Origin: Spirosoma endbachense
GTDB lineage: Bacteria; Bacteroidota; Bacteroidia; Cytophagales; Spirosomataceae
Reading direction: 5' to 3'
Length of the DNA stretch: 49,830 nt
Assembly (NCBI RefSeq): GCF_010233585.1
Contig: NZ_CP045997.1
Location: 1,527,886-1,577,715, forward strand
Shown here piece after piece: positions 1 through 9,195 of this stretch. Under the pieces are notes generated by a model. The model worked only from the letters and a program-made list of their open reading frames with translations. It did not search any database and was not told where the DNA came from. The translations under genes were made by a program, and so were the position numbers. Positions within the stretch are counted from its first letter, which is position 1; every line of letters starts with the position of its first letter.

Positions 1-874
1 AGCAGCTTACACCAGTTATGAGTCGCTGACTCAGGCCGTCAAGGCTATCCTGGCTGAATTTGGCACCAAGTACACTATCCGATTTACTCAAAATCATTCT
101 ATAATTAATTCCGTCTGAGTACTTAGTAGTGAAGAACATATAGCTGATCCAAAGCGTCAACGCCTGTACGATGGCCAGCAACCAACCTTTCTTTGGTTCG
201 AGAAAGCCAATGGTAGCAGCTGCAACGGCTGCCAGCAAATAAGGCAGGTGAACAACCGTCGCTTTTTTGATCACTACTAATAGGATTGCACTGTTGACTA
301 AAATAAGTATGACATGGCTCAAAAATTTGCGGTCAAAAAACGCTCTTTGTAACGAACTAGCCGAAGATTTTGTCGTCTCGGCGGCTTTTCGGATCGTGGC
401 TGCACGTTCCAGATCATGCTGTGCTTCATCGCTTTGCCGGAGTTGCTGACGAGTCAGCCCACGCCATTGGTAGGGAGCTGCCAGTTCACCTTTTGAATGA
501 AAGACCGCTTTGTCAAACTCCAGGAATGCCGTTTTATAGTCGCGCTGATCATACAGAATCTGCCCCATTTCCAGGTGCAGTTCAGCCACCGTGTCGTCGT
601 AGCTTTCGCCTGTCTTTAAGGCATTTACAGCAGCGGGCACATTTCCTAAAGCACGATAACAGCGGGCTAAATACAGATAGGCGATACTTGACTTAGGTTC
701 AGTCTTGATATGCCGGGTAAAGTACTCAAGTGCATCGCTGAACTGCCCATTCGTATACAACCTGACTCCAACCTGCACGACTTCGAGTTCTTTCTCGGAT
801 TCGTTTCGAAGGTCAGCGTAGTAGCGCAGATAAATGATATAACCAATTATAGCAGCTGTTACGAGTATTTCCAT
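1..874 (-). CDS. TPR-containing membrane protein, 3' end beyond the window
   Basis: Reading the minus strand from an ATG at 872-874 gives 291 codons without a stop, up to the left edge, so the C-terminus is missing. The product starts with one hydrophobic segment (about residues 2-16, MEILVTAAIIGYII). A helical region rich in TPR-like periodicity follows (about 40-165, with segments such as AYLYLARCYRALG and MGQILYDQRDYKTAFLEF). After it come two or three further hydrophobic segments (about 185-240, VILILVNSAILLVV and YLLAAVAAATIGF). This suggests a membrane-anchored protein-interaction factor. TPR assignment is from pattern alone, and the substrate or partner is unknown. The plus-strand frames over the same bases lack protein-like composition. 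Confidence 0.7.
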   Translation of the reverse strand, partial: MEILVTAAIIGYIIYLRYYADLRNESEKELEVVQVGVRLYTNGQFSDALEYFTRHIKTEPKSSIAYLYLARCYRALGNVPAAVNALKTGESYDDTVAELHLEMGQILYDQRDYKTAFLEFDKAVFHSKGELAAPYQWRGLTRQQLRQSDEAQHDLERAATIRKAAETTKSSASSLQRAFFDRKFLSHVILILVNSAILLVVIKKATVVHLPYLLAAVAAATIGFLEPKKGWLLAIVQALTLWISYMFFTTKYSDGINYRMILSKSDSVLGAKFSQDSLDGLSQRLITGVSC

Positions 875-987
875 AGGTCAGCAAAACTGGGCATCTCAGG
901 TAAGTTCAATTACCCTACTGAACCAGTCAACGTTTGGTTAACACTAAACGGTCTAAAAGGAACAACATACCGGCGCTGACTGGCTTA

Positions 988-2022
988 TCATCTGCCACAA
1001 CGAAACAGCAAATTTAACCGGCCCCATTGGTGATCCAAAGCATTTTTAAATTCGCTGGTCCGCAGCGACTGTGTGAATGAAAGCTGTGTATTTTTATAGG
1101 CAATAACACCCCCAAAGTCAATCTGGCCCAGAAAGTGTTTCAGTTCAACGGCCGGGAGCGCATAGTAATTATGTACCCCATTAAACCAGCCTCCCTGAAG
1201 CAGTGAGTTATCGAGTACCGCCCGAAATGATGTTCCCAGAGTTGCATAGAATTGCACCCGTCGCCGTGAACGGCCCGCAGGAGGGTCATATAACCCATTA
1301 GCGTTCTGGAAGTAGTCATTGAACAGTCCTATGCGTATCAAGGTGCCCATACTGGCGTAATTACTGAGCATACCAATGTTCGCATCCACCCGGCCGATAA
1401 GGTCGAACACGGGCGTAACCTGCGGAACAAGCCGGGCTTCGTAACCAACGAAATAGCTAATTGCCGGATCGTTCTGCATCTGTGTGCCCCATCCCTGCGG
1501 CTCCTTAAAATTCTCGGCCAGATGAAATCCCTTTTGTACTTCAGCGGCTCCGCTCAGTGGACCTATAACACCTACAATGAGCTTTGACGTTAGCTTACGA
1601 CCACTTACGGCATCGCTCGTAACCAGCCCCCACGACAGATAGAGATAACCCGCATAGGGACGATCATTCGGATAAAGAGGTCGGTCACGAACCGCTAAAT
1701 TACGGGGGGTATAAATTTCCTGACCTACTCCAAAATCATACTGGTAGTCGTATCGGCGATCCGGTTTGGACGTTAATTTCAGTAAGGCATACTGAGTCGG
1801 CCATTTTTGAAAACCGTTGCTGAGTAGTTTTAAGTGAATGCCGTTGGTGTAATACCGGTCAGACGTGTTTTTAGTCCGGAGTTGAAATGCGTCATTGTCC
1901 CACGCTACCTGAAAGTAACTGCCGGTAGACAAACTGTCGACAAATGACACCGATTGGGCCAATCCACCGACAGTTTTTATCAACAGGAAACATAGCAAAG
2001 TTATCTGCAGGAATCGCGGCAC
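988..2022 (-). CDS. LpxR-like outer membrane lipid A deacylase (DUF2219)
   Basis: The 344-residue product has an N-terminal signal peptide (cleavage near GLAQ-S, residue 23) and the alternating pattern of an outer membrane beta-barrel. The LpxR landmarks are visible: N43-D44 in WDNDAF, then SDRYYTNG (54-61). A GP-x3-A-x3-Q-x2-H motif ends at H167, matching the family's catalytic Asn-Asp and His. LpxR enzymes remove the 3'-acyloxyacyl chain of lipid A at the outer leaflet, and that role is inferred here by family. Translation starts at GTG (2020-2022), 38 nt after a -7 box. It lies downstream of the DPP-IV gene on the same strand, with a 110-bp gap and its own promoter. Confidence 0.82.
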   Translation of the reverse strand: MPRFLQITLLCFLLIKTVGGLAQSVSFVDSLSTGSYFQVAWDNDAFQLRTKNTSDRYYTNGIHLKLLSNGFQKWPTQYALLKLTSKPDRRYDYQYDFGVGQEIYTPRNLAVRDRPLYPNDRPYAGYLYLSWGLVTSDAVSGRKLTSKLIVGVIGPLSGAAEVQKGFHLAENFKEPQGWGTQMQNDPAISYFVGYEARLVPQVTPVFDLIGRVDANIGMLSNYASMGTLIRIGLFNDYFQNANGLYDPPAGRSRRRVQFYATLGTSFRAVLDNSLLQGGWFNGVHNYYALPAVELKHFLGQIDFGGVIAYKNTQLSFTQSLRTSEFKNALDHQWGRLNLLFRCGR

Positions 2023-2059
2023 AAGTGTATGTACGTATTCAAACGCTAGTTGGGATTGG

Positions 2060-2067
2060 CAAATATA
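2060..2067 (-). promoter_or_regulatory. -7 promoter box before the LpxR-like gene
   Basis: On the minus strand this reads TATATTTG, an exact match to the Bacteroidota sigma-ABfr -7 element TAnnTTTG. It sits about 40 nt upstream of the GTG start. No good -33 TTTG is seen at 19-21 nt. Confidence 0.5.
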
Positions 2068-2132
2068 CTCAAATTACAATAATCAGTAACTTTAAGTATT
2101 CTATAATCCCAAAAAACAAATTAAATGACAAA

Positions 2133-4367
2133 CTAATTGATCCCAGCGCCTTTCAGATTGGTTTCCAGATAGGTTGTGTATTGCTGATAAAGCAGCAGCT
2201 GCGTGCCCGAACTGTAGGCCACACCGTGTGCACCAGGCGGGTATATGCGCAGGTCGGCATCCTTTCCTGCGTCTTCGAGTGCATTCATGAGCTGGAATGT
2301 GTTGCGCACATGTACGTTCTCGTCCATAGTCGAGTGAGCGATGAACATCTTTCCGGCCAGGTTTTTGGCGTAGGTAGACACCGCACTAACTTTATACTTG
2401 TCGTCATTTTCCGGCAGTACACCCATATAACGTTCCGTATAAATGGAGTCATAAAGCCGCCAGTCGGTAACGGGGGCTCCTACGAGCGCAACCTTGAATA
2501 CGCCGGGGTGGGTGAGCATGGTGTAGCTGCTGGTATAGCCACCATAGCTATGCCCCCGAATGGCCAGTCGGCTACCGTCAACCCACGATTGCCGGGCAAG
2601 CCAGGCTGCGGTTTCGGCGAAATCCAGACTTTCATATTTACCTAACTTTTCATAGACAACCTTCTCAAAATCACGACCGTAGCCTCCGCTCCCCCGATTA
2701 TTGACGCTTACTACGATATAACCCGTCTGAGCCAGCCACTGATGCCAGCCCGTTGTGGCAAAATCATTATAAACCGACTGGGCGCCCGGTCCACCGTAAA
2801 TGTCCACGACGACCGGATATTTTTTAGTCGCATCAAAATCAAGCGGTTTGATGATCGAAATATCGATTGCCTGACCATCAGAAGTGGTAAATGTAGTCAG
2901 CTCTTTGGGCGCATAGACATGACTGGCCACGTAATCAGCTACCTTTTTATTGGTCTCCAGTGCTTTGATAAGCTGGCCTTTCGTGTCGCGTAGTTCAACC
3001 TGCGTTGGTGTCTGTACGTTCGAATATCGATCGATATAATACTGACCATTGGGCGAGAAATTGACGGTATGACGCCCCGCAACTGTTGTTAGGCGACGTT
3101 TATTTTTACCGTCCAGATCGGCAACAAACAGGTGCCGTTCCAGTGGCGACACTTCCGTTGACGTGAAATAGACCTTTTTCGCTTTCGGGTCAATATGGTG
3201 AAGGTAGGTTACCCCCCATTTTCCGCTGGTAACAGCATTGAGTAGTTTACCCGTATAATCATACCGGTAGAGGTGCGAAAATCCATCGCGGTCCGATACC
3301 CAATAAAACTCCTGAACACCCGCCGGGAAATACAGTAAATGGTTGATGCCCGCAAAGAAGTCAAAAACATCGATCCAGGTCGTTGATTTTTCTTCCAGAA
3401 TCGGTTTAGCCTCGCCGGTACGGGCGTTTGTCATGAACAGCTGCATGTGGTTTTGCTTACGGTTCAGATGCAGAACGGCGAGCTGGCCTTCCAGGTTAGT
3501 CCAATAGATGCGTGGAATGTATCCGTCGCCCAAATCGACCTTCATCCATTGCTTTGTTTTATTGGCAATCTCAATGACACCGATGCGAACCGTCGGATTT
3601 TTATCGCCCACGCGCGGATAAGGCAATGAATCGAATTTCTCGTCAAAGCCCTTATAATCAGTCAGCTTATAGATTGGCACTTCGCGTTCATCCGATTGCC
3701 AGAAAGCAATAAATTTGCTATCGGGCGACCATTCCCATGCCTGCGCCAGGCCAAACTCTTCTTCGTAGGCCCACCCAAAACGACCGTTATAGAACGCTGG
3801 TTTAGCATCATCCGTCAGCTGCGTTTCTTTCTGGGTAACAAAGTCAAACACAAACAGATTGCCACCCCGCTCATAGCCTACTTTCTGGCCATCAGGTGCC
3901 AGCTCGGCCGTTTGTGCATCTTTCGCGACAAGTTTCAGGCTCTTGTCGGCCACTGCATAGACGTAGTAATCCGACACGCCCGACCGCCGGTATACGGGCC
4001 GAAAATTGGTCTGAAACAGGATATTTTTCGAGTCTTTCGACCATTGGAATGAGCCGTAGGTAAAAGGCTTGTCGGTTTCAGGGAATTTAAGCTGGCTACC
4101 ATCGAAAACGACCTCCTCCTTCTGATCTTTTGGCGACAGGGTTTTGATAACACTTTGTCCGTCGATGAACGAGAACTTATTGCCCCCTTCGATCCAGTTC
4201 ACACTGCGCGGGCCGTTCGACCCAGTAAGCTGCCCGGTTGCCTGGAGCGCCTGCTGAAGCCCAGCATACCGCTGTTTGGTTTGTGAATTGGCCGTTTGAG
4301 CTGCTAGGGTCCAATTCAGTAAGACAGCCATGCAGAAGAGCCAGCTGGCTTTGGTACGAGTGATCAT
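2133..4367 (-). CDS. Dipeptidyl-peptidase IV family serine peptidase (S9B)
   Basis: The 744-residue protein has a signal peptide (hydrophobic 8-23, ending LAAQ), a beta-propeller (about 50-480) and a C-terminal alpha/beta hydrolase domain. The triad is complete: S607 in GHSYGGY, D682 in STMDENVH and H714 in PPGAHG. The propeller carries the YEEEFG motif (201-206), whose glutamates bind the substrate N-terminus in true DPP-IV enzymes. It is therefore expected to release N-terminal dipeptides, usually X-Pro or X-Ala, in the periplasm or at the surface. Length is normal for bacterial DPP-IV. It is divergent from the susC gene and preceded by a good -7 box. Confidence 0.92.
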   Translation of the reverse strand: MITRTKASWLFCMAVLLNWTLAAQTANSQTKQRYAGLQQALQATGQLTGSNGPRSVNWIEGGNKFSFIDGQSVIKTLSPKDQKEEVVFDGSQLKFPETDKPFTYGSFQWSKDSKNILFQTNFRPVYRRSGVSDYYVYAVADKSLKLVAKDAQTAELAPDGQKVGYERGGNLFVFDFVTQKETQLTDDAKPAFYNGRFGWAYEEEFGLAQAWEWSPDSKFIAFWQSDEREVPIYKLTDYKGFDEKFDSLPYPRVGDKNPTVRIGVIEIANKTKQWMKVDLGDGYIPRIYWTNLEGQLAVLHLNRKQNHMQLFMTNARTGEAKPILEEKSTTWIDVFDFFAGINHLLYFPAGVQEFYWVSDRDGFSHLYRYDYTGKLLNAVTSGKWGVTYLHHIDPKAKKVYFTSTEVSPLERHLFVADLDGKNKRRLTTVAGRHTVNFSPNGQYYIDRYSNVQTPTQVELRDTKGQLIKALETNKKVADYVASHVYAPKELTTFTTSDGQAIDISIIKPLDFDATKKYPVVVDIYGGPGAQSVYNDFATTGWHQWLAQTGYIVVSVNNRGSGGYGRDFEKVVYEKLGKYESLDFAETAAWLARQSWVDGSRLAIRGHSYGGYTSSYTMLTHPGVFKVALVGAPVTDWRLYDSIYTERYMGVLPENDDKYKVSAVSTYAKNLAGKMFIAHSTMDENVHVRNTFQLMNALEDAGKDADLRIYPPGAHGVAYSSGTQLLLYQQYTTYLETNLKGAGIN

Positions 4368-4393
4368 GCGTCTGTTGACTTAATTGAAAACAC

Positions 4394-4401
4394 CAAAGCT
4401 A
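4394..4401 (-). promoter_or_regulatory. -7 promoter box before the DPP-IV gene
   Basis: The minus strand reads TAGCTTTG, an exact TAnnTTTG match 27 nt upstream of the ATG at 4367. The predicted transcript start leaves a leader of about 20 nt. Confidence 0.5.
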
Positions 4402-4618
4402 CTGAAAAATGGTTTTCGTAAAGCAGTTCGCACTTGCTTACAGGTAAGTCTTAAGGTAGCGTTTTGACAGGAATTAACTGTATTAAAAAGCGGACATAGA
4501 ACACACTGAGCGGCTTTTGCTATAATTTGGATGAGCGGTAATTGAGCAAAATAATTTATAAGTATATTTCGCACTTTGGCAAATCTTTTTAATTGTATTA
4601 ACTAACTACTACTTACCT

Positions 4619-7600
4619 ATGACTAACAGGTACTCACCCGTTGGCTATAGCTTCCAGAAAGTTTGGATGCTATGGCTTACCCTGTTACTATGCGCGAATG
4701 CTTTTGCGCAGAACACACGTTACACGATTAAAGGCCATGTCACGGATCCAGAGAAACAGCCACTTCCTGGAACAACCGTCGCTATTGTTGGCACAACGCT
4801 CGGTACAACGACCGATGCCGACGGCGATTTCACGCTTACTGTAACACTCAAACCAGGGCCGGTAACAATCGCTTTCTCGGCCATCGGCTACGAAACGCTA
4901 CGAAAACCAATCTCACTCGGTAACGCTGAACAAGTTACGGCCGATGCAGAGTTAGCTGCGGCCACTACCAACCTGGATGAGGTTGTGGTGACTGGCTCAA
5001 CCTTATCGGCCCCCAAACGTGAACTGGGGAATGCGATCAGCACAATCAAAGGATCAGACCTGCAACAGAGTGGTTCGGCTAATCTGATCAACTCATTGCA
5101 GGGGAAAGTGCCGGGCGCACAGATTACGCAGAACTCCGGCGACCCGGCCGGCGGTATCAGCATCCGGCTACGCGGGATTAAGTCGCTGGTTGGCTCGTCT
5201 GACCCGCTCTACGTTGTCGATGGTGTTATTGTGAGTAATGCCAGTACCAATGTGTCGCAAATTGCCCTATCAAACGATGCAGGAAATGCAAACGTTGGGC
5301 AGAATCGCCTGTCGGATATTAACCCCGACGATATTGCTACACTGAACGTGATCAATGGTGCGGCTGCGGCTGCTCAGTATGGTTCACGAGCGGCCAATGG
5401 TGTTGTGATTATTACCACGAAACGCGGGCAGAGCGGTAAAGCGCAGGTAACGTTCTCGACATCGTTTACCATTAACGAACTTCGAAAAGGTGTACCTGTC
5501 AATACCTATGGAAAGCAGTTTGGTTTTGCTGCGCTCCGGCTCTATCCCATCGGTGGAATTACGGCGGCTCAGGTTGCATCCAACCCCGGTACAACCATAA
5601 CGGATATTTACCGCGATGGTGCTTACACCTCACTAGCCACCAATCTGGTCGATGTACAACGCTACAATTATTTCGATCAGATTTTCCGGACGGGTTACGG
5701 CACGGATAATAATCTATCTGTTTCGGGTGGTCGCGATAACACTCAGTTCTACGTATCGCTTGGTTATCTGAAAAACGAGGGAATCATTAAAGGTACTGAT
5801 TTCACCCGCTATAACCTCCGCGCCCGTGTTGATCAGCGGTTAACGAACTGGGCTAAACTGTCGGTAGGATTAAGTTATGCCAACAGCCTTTCTAATGAGA
5901 AAGCCAATGGTAACGTGTTCTATAGCCCGATTAACTCGGTCAACATCACCAACAACATCTACGACATCACCAAGCGTGATGCTGCCGGAAATTTGCAGGC
6001 CGTTGAACCAACCCGCGTGAACCCACTGTCGACTATCGAAGATATGAAGTTTTCGCAATCAGTGAGCCGCACGATCAATAGCTTTCAGTTGAATCTGACA
6101 CCGCTTAAAGGCCTTACTGTCGATTATATTGCGGGTGTAGATGTCTATTCGCAGTTCGGTAAAAACTATATTCGTCCGTATCCGTATCAGGCCATTGCCG
6201 GTCTTCCGGCCGCTCGCTATCCGCTTGGTTTTGCGGCTACTGCTACCAATCAGGTGCTGCAATTCAACAACGATCTGAACGCACAGTATGAGCGGCAATT
6301 CAGCGATAAATTCAAACTGAACGCGGCTATTGGGTATAGCTACCAGTATTTTCAATCGGATTATTCGATCAACAGTGGCCAAAACCTGACTCCCTTCATC
6401 GAAACAGTAAGTGGTGCCAGCAACACAACCTATCAGGTTCGTTATGACCTGGATCGGTACAGTTTGAGCGGGTTATTTGCTCAGGCTACCTTAGGTTTCC
6501 GGAATCTGGCCTTCATCACCGGGGCTGTCCGTCGCGATCAGTCATCGAAGTTCTCGCCAAGCCAGACAAATCAGTACTATCCAAAAGTGAGTGGTTCATT
6601 CATCGTCTCGGATCTTGATTTCTGGAAGAATCTTTCGTTTAGCAATACCTTCAACAGCCTGAAGCTGAGGGCCAGCTATGGCGAAGCCGGTAACCTGTCT
6701 GGCATTGGTTCTTACGCTCGTTTCTACCAGTTTAGCCCAGTTGGTTTTCTTGGCAGGAATACCATTACGCCCGGCACTCAATTAGCCAACCCAGATGTAC
6801 AACCCGAGCGTATGGCCGAACTTGAAGGCGGAATTGATCTGGCTTTCCTAAGTGGTCGGATTGGCCTGGGAATAACCGCCTATAGTCAGAAAATCAGCAG
6901 CCTGGTTGTAAACCGGACTGTGGCACCCACAACGGGCGGAACGAGTATTGTCAATAACGTAGGGTCTATGGAAAACAAAGGGTTTGAGATCGTTCTGGAT
7001 GTCAATCCCGTCAAAACGAAAGACCTGAACTGGGATTTTACCGTTATCTACAACCATAACCGAAACAAGGTGCTGGACCTGGGTGGCCAGCCGATCATTA
7101 ATCCCGATGCATCATCGGCCTCGGGTACACCTGTCAACCTGATTGTTGGTCAGCCCGTTGGTGTTTTCTACGGAAGTGCTTATGCACGCAATACAGATGG
7201 CTCATTCATACTTTCGCCGTCGGGCTTCCCGCAGTCAGAACGGGCTACAGGACAGGCGAATGGAGCTATTGCTTACGTACCCGCTCGTAATTCTGACGGT
7301 TCGGTAGACGTAAGTAAGCCAACGGCCAACGTCATTATCGGAAATCCGAATCCAAAATGGACTGGCTCGTTCAGCACGAATCTATCGTACAAAAAGCTGA
7401 ACCTGCATATTCTGCTGGACGCCGTTCAGGGTGTCGACGTCTTTAATGCCGATAAACGGACACGTCAGGGTGTAGGATTGGGTGAATATGCCGAACAGGA
7501 ATTGCGGGGTACGCTAAAACGTGGTTACATTTTTGGCATTTACAATACGCAGGAATTTCGCGTTGATCCGGGTTCATACACCAAACTACGTGAGGTATCG

Positions 7601-7807
7601 ATCAGCTATACATTACCTCCGCTGGTTAAAGGGATTAGCCGCTTAACTGTGGCCGTGGTAGGCCGTAATCTGTATTCGTGGGATAAATACACCGGTTTCG
7701 ACCCCGAAACGAATGCCGGTGGCAACAACGATTTGCTACGAGGCATCGACTTCGGAAACGTCCCCATTCCACGTACGTATCAACTTAAACTGTCTGCGAC
7801 ATTTTAA
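4619..7807 (+). CDS. SusC/RagA-type TonB-dependent outer membrane receptor
   Basis: The 1062-residue protein has a signal peptide (LLLCANAFAQ, about 20-31), an N-terminal carboxypeptidase-regulatory-like domain (about 36-118, with YTIKGHVTD and PLPGTTV), a plug domain (about 125-275, with VDGVI) and a long beta-barrel ending in an aromatic residue (KLSATF). It imports an oligomeric nutrient, usually a glycan, using TonB energy together with the SusD lipoprotein encoded 2 bp downstream. The substrate cannot be read from the sequence, and no glycoside hydrolase or sigma/anti-sigma pair adjoins it. A weak promoter (ATTG, 18 nt, TATATTTC at 4563-4570) lies 49 nt upstream of the ATG. Confidence 0.95.
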   Translation: MTNRYSPVGYSFQKVWMLWLTLLLCANAFAQNTRYTIKGHVTDPEKQPLPGTTVAIVGTTLGTTTDADGDFTLTVTLKPGPVTIAFSAIGYETLRKPISLGNAEQVTADAELAAATTNLDEVVVTGSTLSAPKRELGNAISTIKGSDLQQSGSANLINSLQGKVPGAQITQNSGDPAGGISIRLRGIKSLVGSSDPLYVVDGVIVSNASTNVSQIALSNDAGNANVGQNRLSDINPDDIATLNVINGAAAAAQYGSRAANGVVIITTKRGQSGKAQVTFSTSFTINELRKGVPVNTYGKQFGFAALRLYPIGGITAAQVASNPGTTITDIYRDGAYTSLATNLVDVQRYNYFDQIFRTGYGTDNNLSVSGGRDNTQFYVSLGYLKNEGIIKGTDFTRYNLRARVDQRLTNWAKLSVGLSYANSLSNEKANGNVFYSPINSVNITNNIYDITKRDAAGNLQAVEPTRVNPLSTIEDMKFSQSVSRTINSFQLNLTPLKGLTVDYIAGVDVYSQFGKNYIRPYPYQAIAGLPAARYPLGFAATATNQVLQFNNDLNAQYERQFSDKFKLNAAIGYSYQYFQSDYSINSGQNLTPFIETVSGASNTTYQVRYDLDRYSLSGLFAQATLGFRNLAFITGAVRRDQSSKFSPSQTNQYYPKVSGSFIVSDLDFWKNLSFSNTFNSLKLRASYGEAGNLSGIGSYARFYQFSPVGFLGRNTITPGTQLANPDVQPERMAELEGGIDLAFLSGRIGLGITAYSQKISSLVVNRTVAPTTGGTSIVNNVGSMENKGFEIVLDVNPVKTKDLNWDFTVIYNHNRNKVLDLGGQPIINPDASSASGTPVNLIVGQPVGVFYGSAYARNTDGSFILSPSGFPQSERATGQANGAIAYVPARNSDGSVDVSKPTANVIIGNPNPKWTGSFSTNLSYKKLNLHILLDAVQGVDVFNADKRTRQGVGLGEYAEQELRGTLKRGYIFGIYNTQEFRVDPGSYTKLREVSISYTLPPLVKGISRLTVAVVGRNLYSWDKYTGFDPETNAGGNNDLLRGIDFGNVPIPRTYQLKLSATF

Positions 7808-7809
7808 TC

Positions 7810-9120
7810 ATGAAAAAACTTCACATACCCATTCTTGTGGTTAGTCTGCTTCTAACGCAGGCTGCCTGCAACCAGCAATATTTGAACCCAAGCACCATCA
7901 GTCAGTCGCAGGCAGTCAGTTCGCCCGATGGGCTGATGACACTTTGCAACGGACTGCAATACCGCTATACAACCGGTGGCGCGTTGAGCGTACTTTATGC
8001 CAGCACCGCCGGTGGTGGCCTGACTACCCGCGAAGATTTCGTATTGAACGTTGGAAATGCCGACGAAGCGAATCTCGCCCTGGGTGCCAGTAACGTTAAC
8101 AACATCAATAGCGTTGTCCGTAACCTCTGGACACAGAGCCATTTAGTACGATCGAACGCGGAACTGATCCTGGCGAATATTAGTGTAGTTAATGACGCTG
8201 GTACAAAAAGCGGGATTGTTGCCTATGCATCGATCTTCAGGGCCTTATCGCTTGGCACACTGGGGTTGTTTTTTGAACAGTCGCCGATTACAACGGGCAA
8301 TAATGCGGCCTTCGTTCCCAGGGCGCAGGTGTTTAAAGAAGCCATCAATACCCTTGAAGCAGCCGCAACGCAGGTAGCTTCAGCGCCTGTTTCGGCGGAC
8401 TTTACGAGTAAAGTTGTAACGGGAATTGACCTGACTAACACCATTCAGGCCCTGATTGCCCGCTATGCGCTGTTTTCAGGCGATTATGACAAAGCACTGG
8501 CTGCTGCGGCCAAAGTTGACTTAACAAAAAAGTCAATCTATAACTTTGACGATAATACCCGTAATCCGCTGTTTGAATACACCTTTGGTAATCTGAACGT
8601 GTTTCAACCTACCAATGCAAGCCTCGGCCTGACCGGTGCATTAGCTCCTGATGCCAATGATAAACGAATTGCTTTTTTAACGAAAGTCAGTTCTAATCCG
8701 GCGGTTGCCCCTGTCATTGCCACTGCTTTTTATACGGCAAACAATGCGGCTGTTCCCGTCTATTTACCCGGTGAGATGCTGCTGATTCAGGCGGAAGCGT
8801 ATGCCCGGAAAGGCGATTTGGCGAATGCGGTGACTCAGTTGAACAGAGTCCTTACCAAAACGGCTGCGACAGATGCATTCGGGCTTGGTGCCGCATTACC
8901 TGCCTATACCGGTGCCCAAACCGCCGACGCCATTCTGACCGAGATTTATCGGAATCGTCAAATTGAGCTGGCTTTTCAGGGTTTCAGACTCGAAGATAGT
9001 CGCCGGTTTAGTCGGCCAGGGCCAGGCACCGCCGGAGCCGAGCGAAATCGAAACTTCTTCCCGTATCCCCTGACAGAACGCAACAATAATACAGCGACTC
9101 CAGTTGATCCGGCAATTTAA
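7810..9120 (+). CDS. SusD/RagB-type nutrient-binding lipoprotein
   Basis: The 436-residue protein begins with a lipoprotein signal peptide whose lipobox cysteine is C20 (LTQAAC). TPR-like helical segments typical of SusD follow, with a C-terminal part containing LIQAEAYARKGD and the NRQIELAFQGFRLEDSRRF block of the family. It caps the SusC barrel and binds substrate at the cell surface. At 436 residues it is shorter than the usual 480-600, which suggests a compact binding region. Its ATG is 2 bp after the susC stop, so the two are co-transcribed. A strong terminator follows. Confidence 0.93.
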   Translation: MKKLHIPILVVSLLLTQAACNQQYLNPSTISQSQAVSSPDGLMTLCNGLQYRYTTGGALSVLYASTAGGGLTTREDFVLNVGNADEANLALGASNVNNINSVVRNLWTQSHLVRSNAELILANISVVNDAGTKSGIVAYASIFRALSLGTLGLFFEQSPITTGNNAAFVPRAQVFKEAINTLEAAATQVASAPVSADFTSKVVTGIDLTNTIQALIARYALFSGDYDKALAAAAKVDLTKKSIYNFDDNTRNPLFEYTFGNLNVFQPTNASLGLTGALAPDANDKRIAFLTKVSSNPAVAPVIATAFYTANNAAVPVYLPGEMLLIQAEAYARKGDLANAVTQLNRVLTKTAATDAFGLGAALPAYTGAQTADAILTEIYRNRQIELAFQGFRLEDSRRFSRPGPGTAGAERNRNFFPYPLTERNNNTATPVDPAI

Positions 9121-9143
9121 GAAAAAGTAGTACGAAGGGACTA

Positions 9144-9195
9144 AACGGGAAGCGGGGAAGGGGCATAACCCTTTCCCGCTTCCCGTTCTTTTTTA
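9144..9195 (+). terminator. Rho-independent terminator after susCD
   Basis: Two 19-nt arms (9144-9162 and 9169-9187) pair with one G-U wobble around a 6-nt loop and are followed by CTTTTTT. The site ends the susCD transcript and abuts the 3' end of the convergent oxidoreductase gene. Confidence 0.85.

Noticed and set aside
267..979. Three plus-strand frames at the left edge
   Set aside because: They are antisense to the open TPR membrane gene and have low-quality composition.
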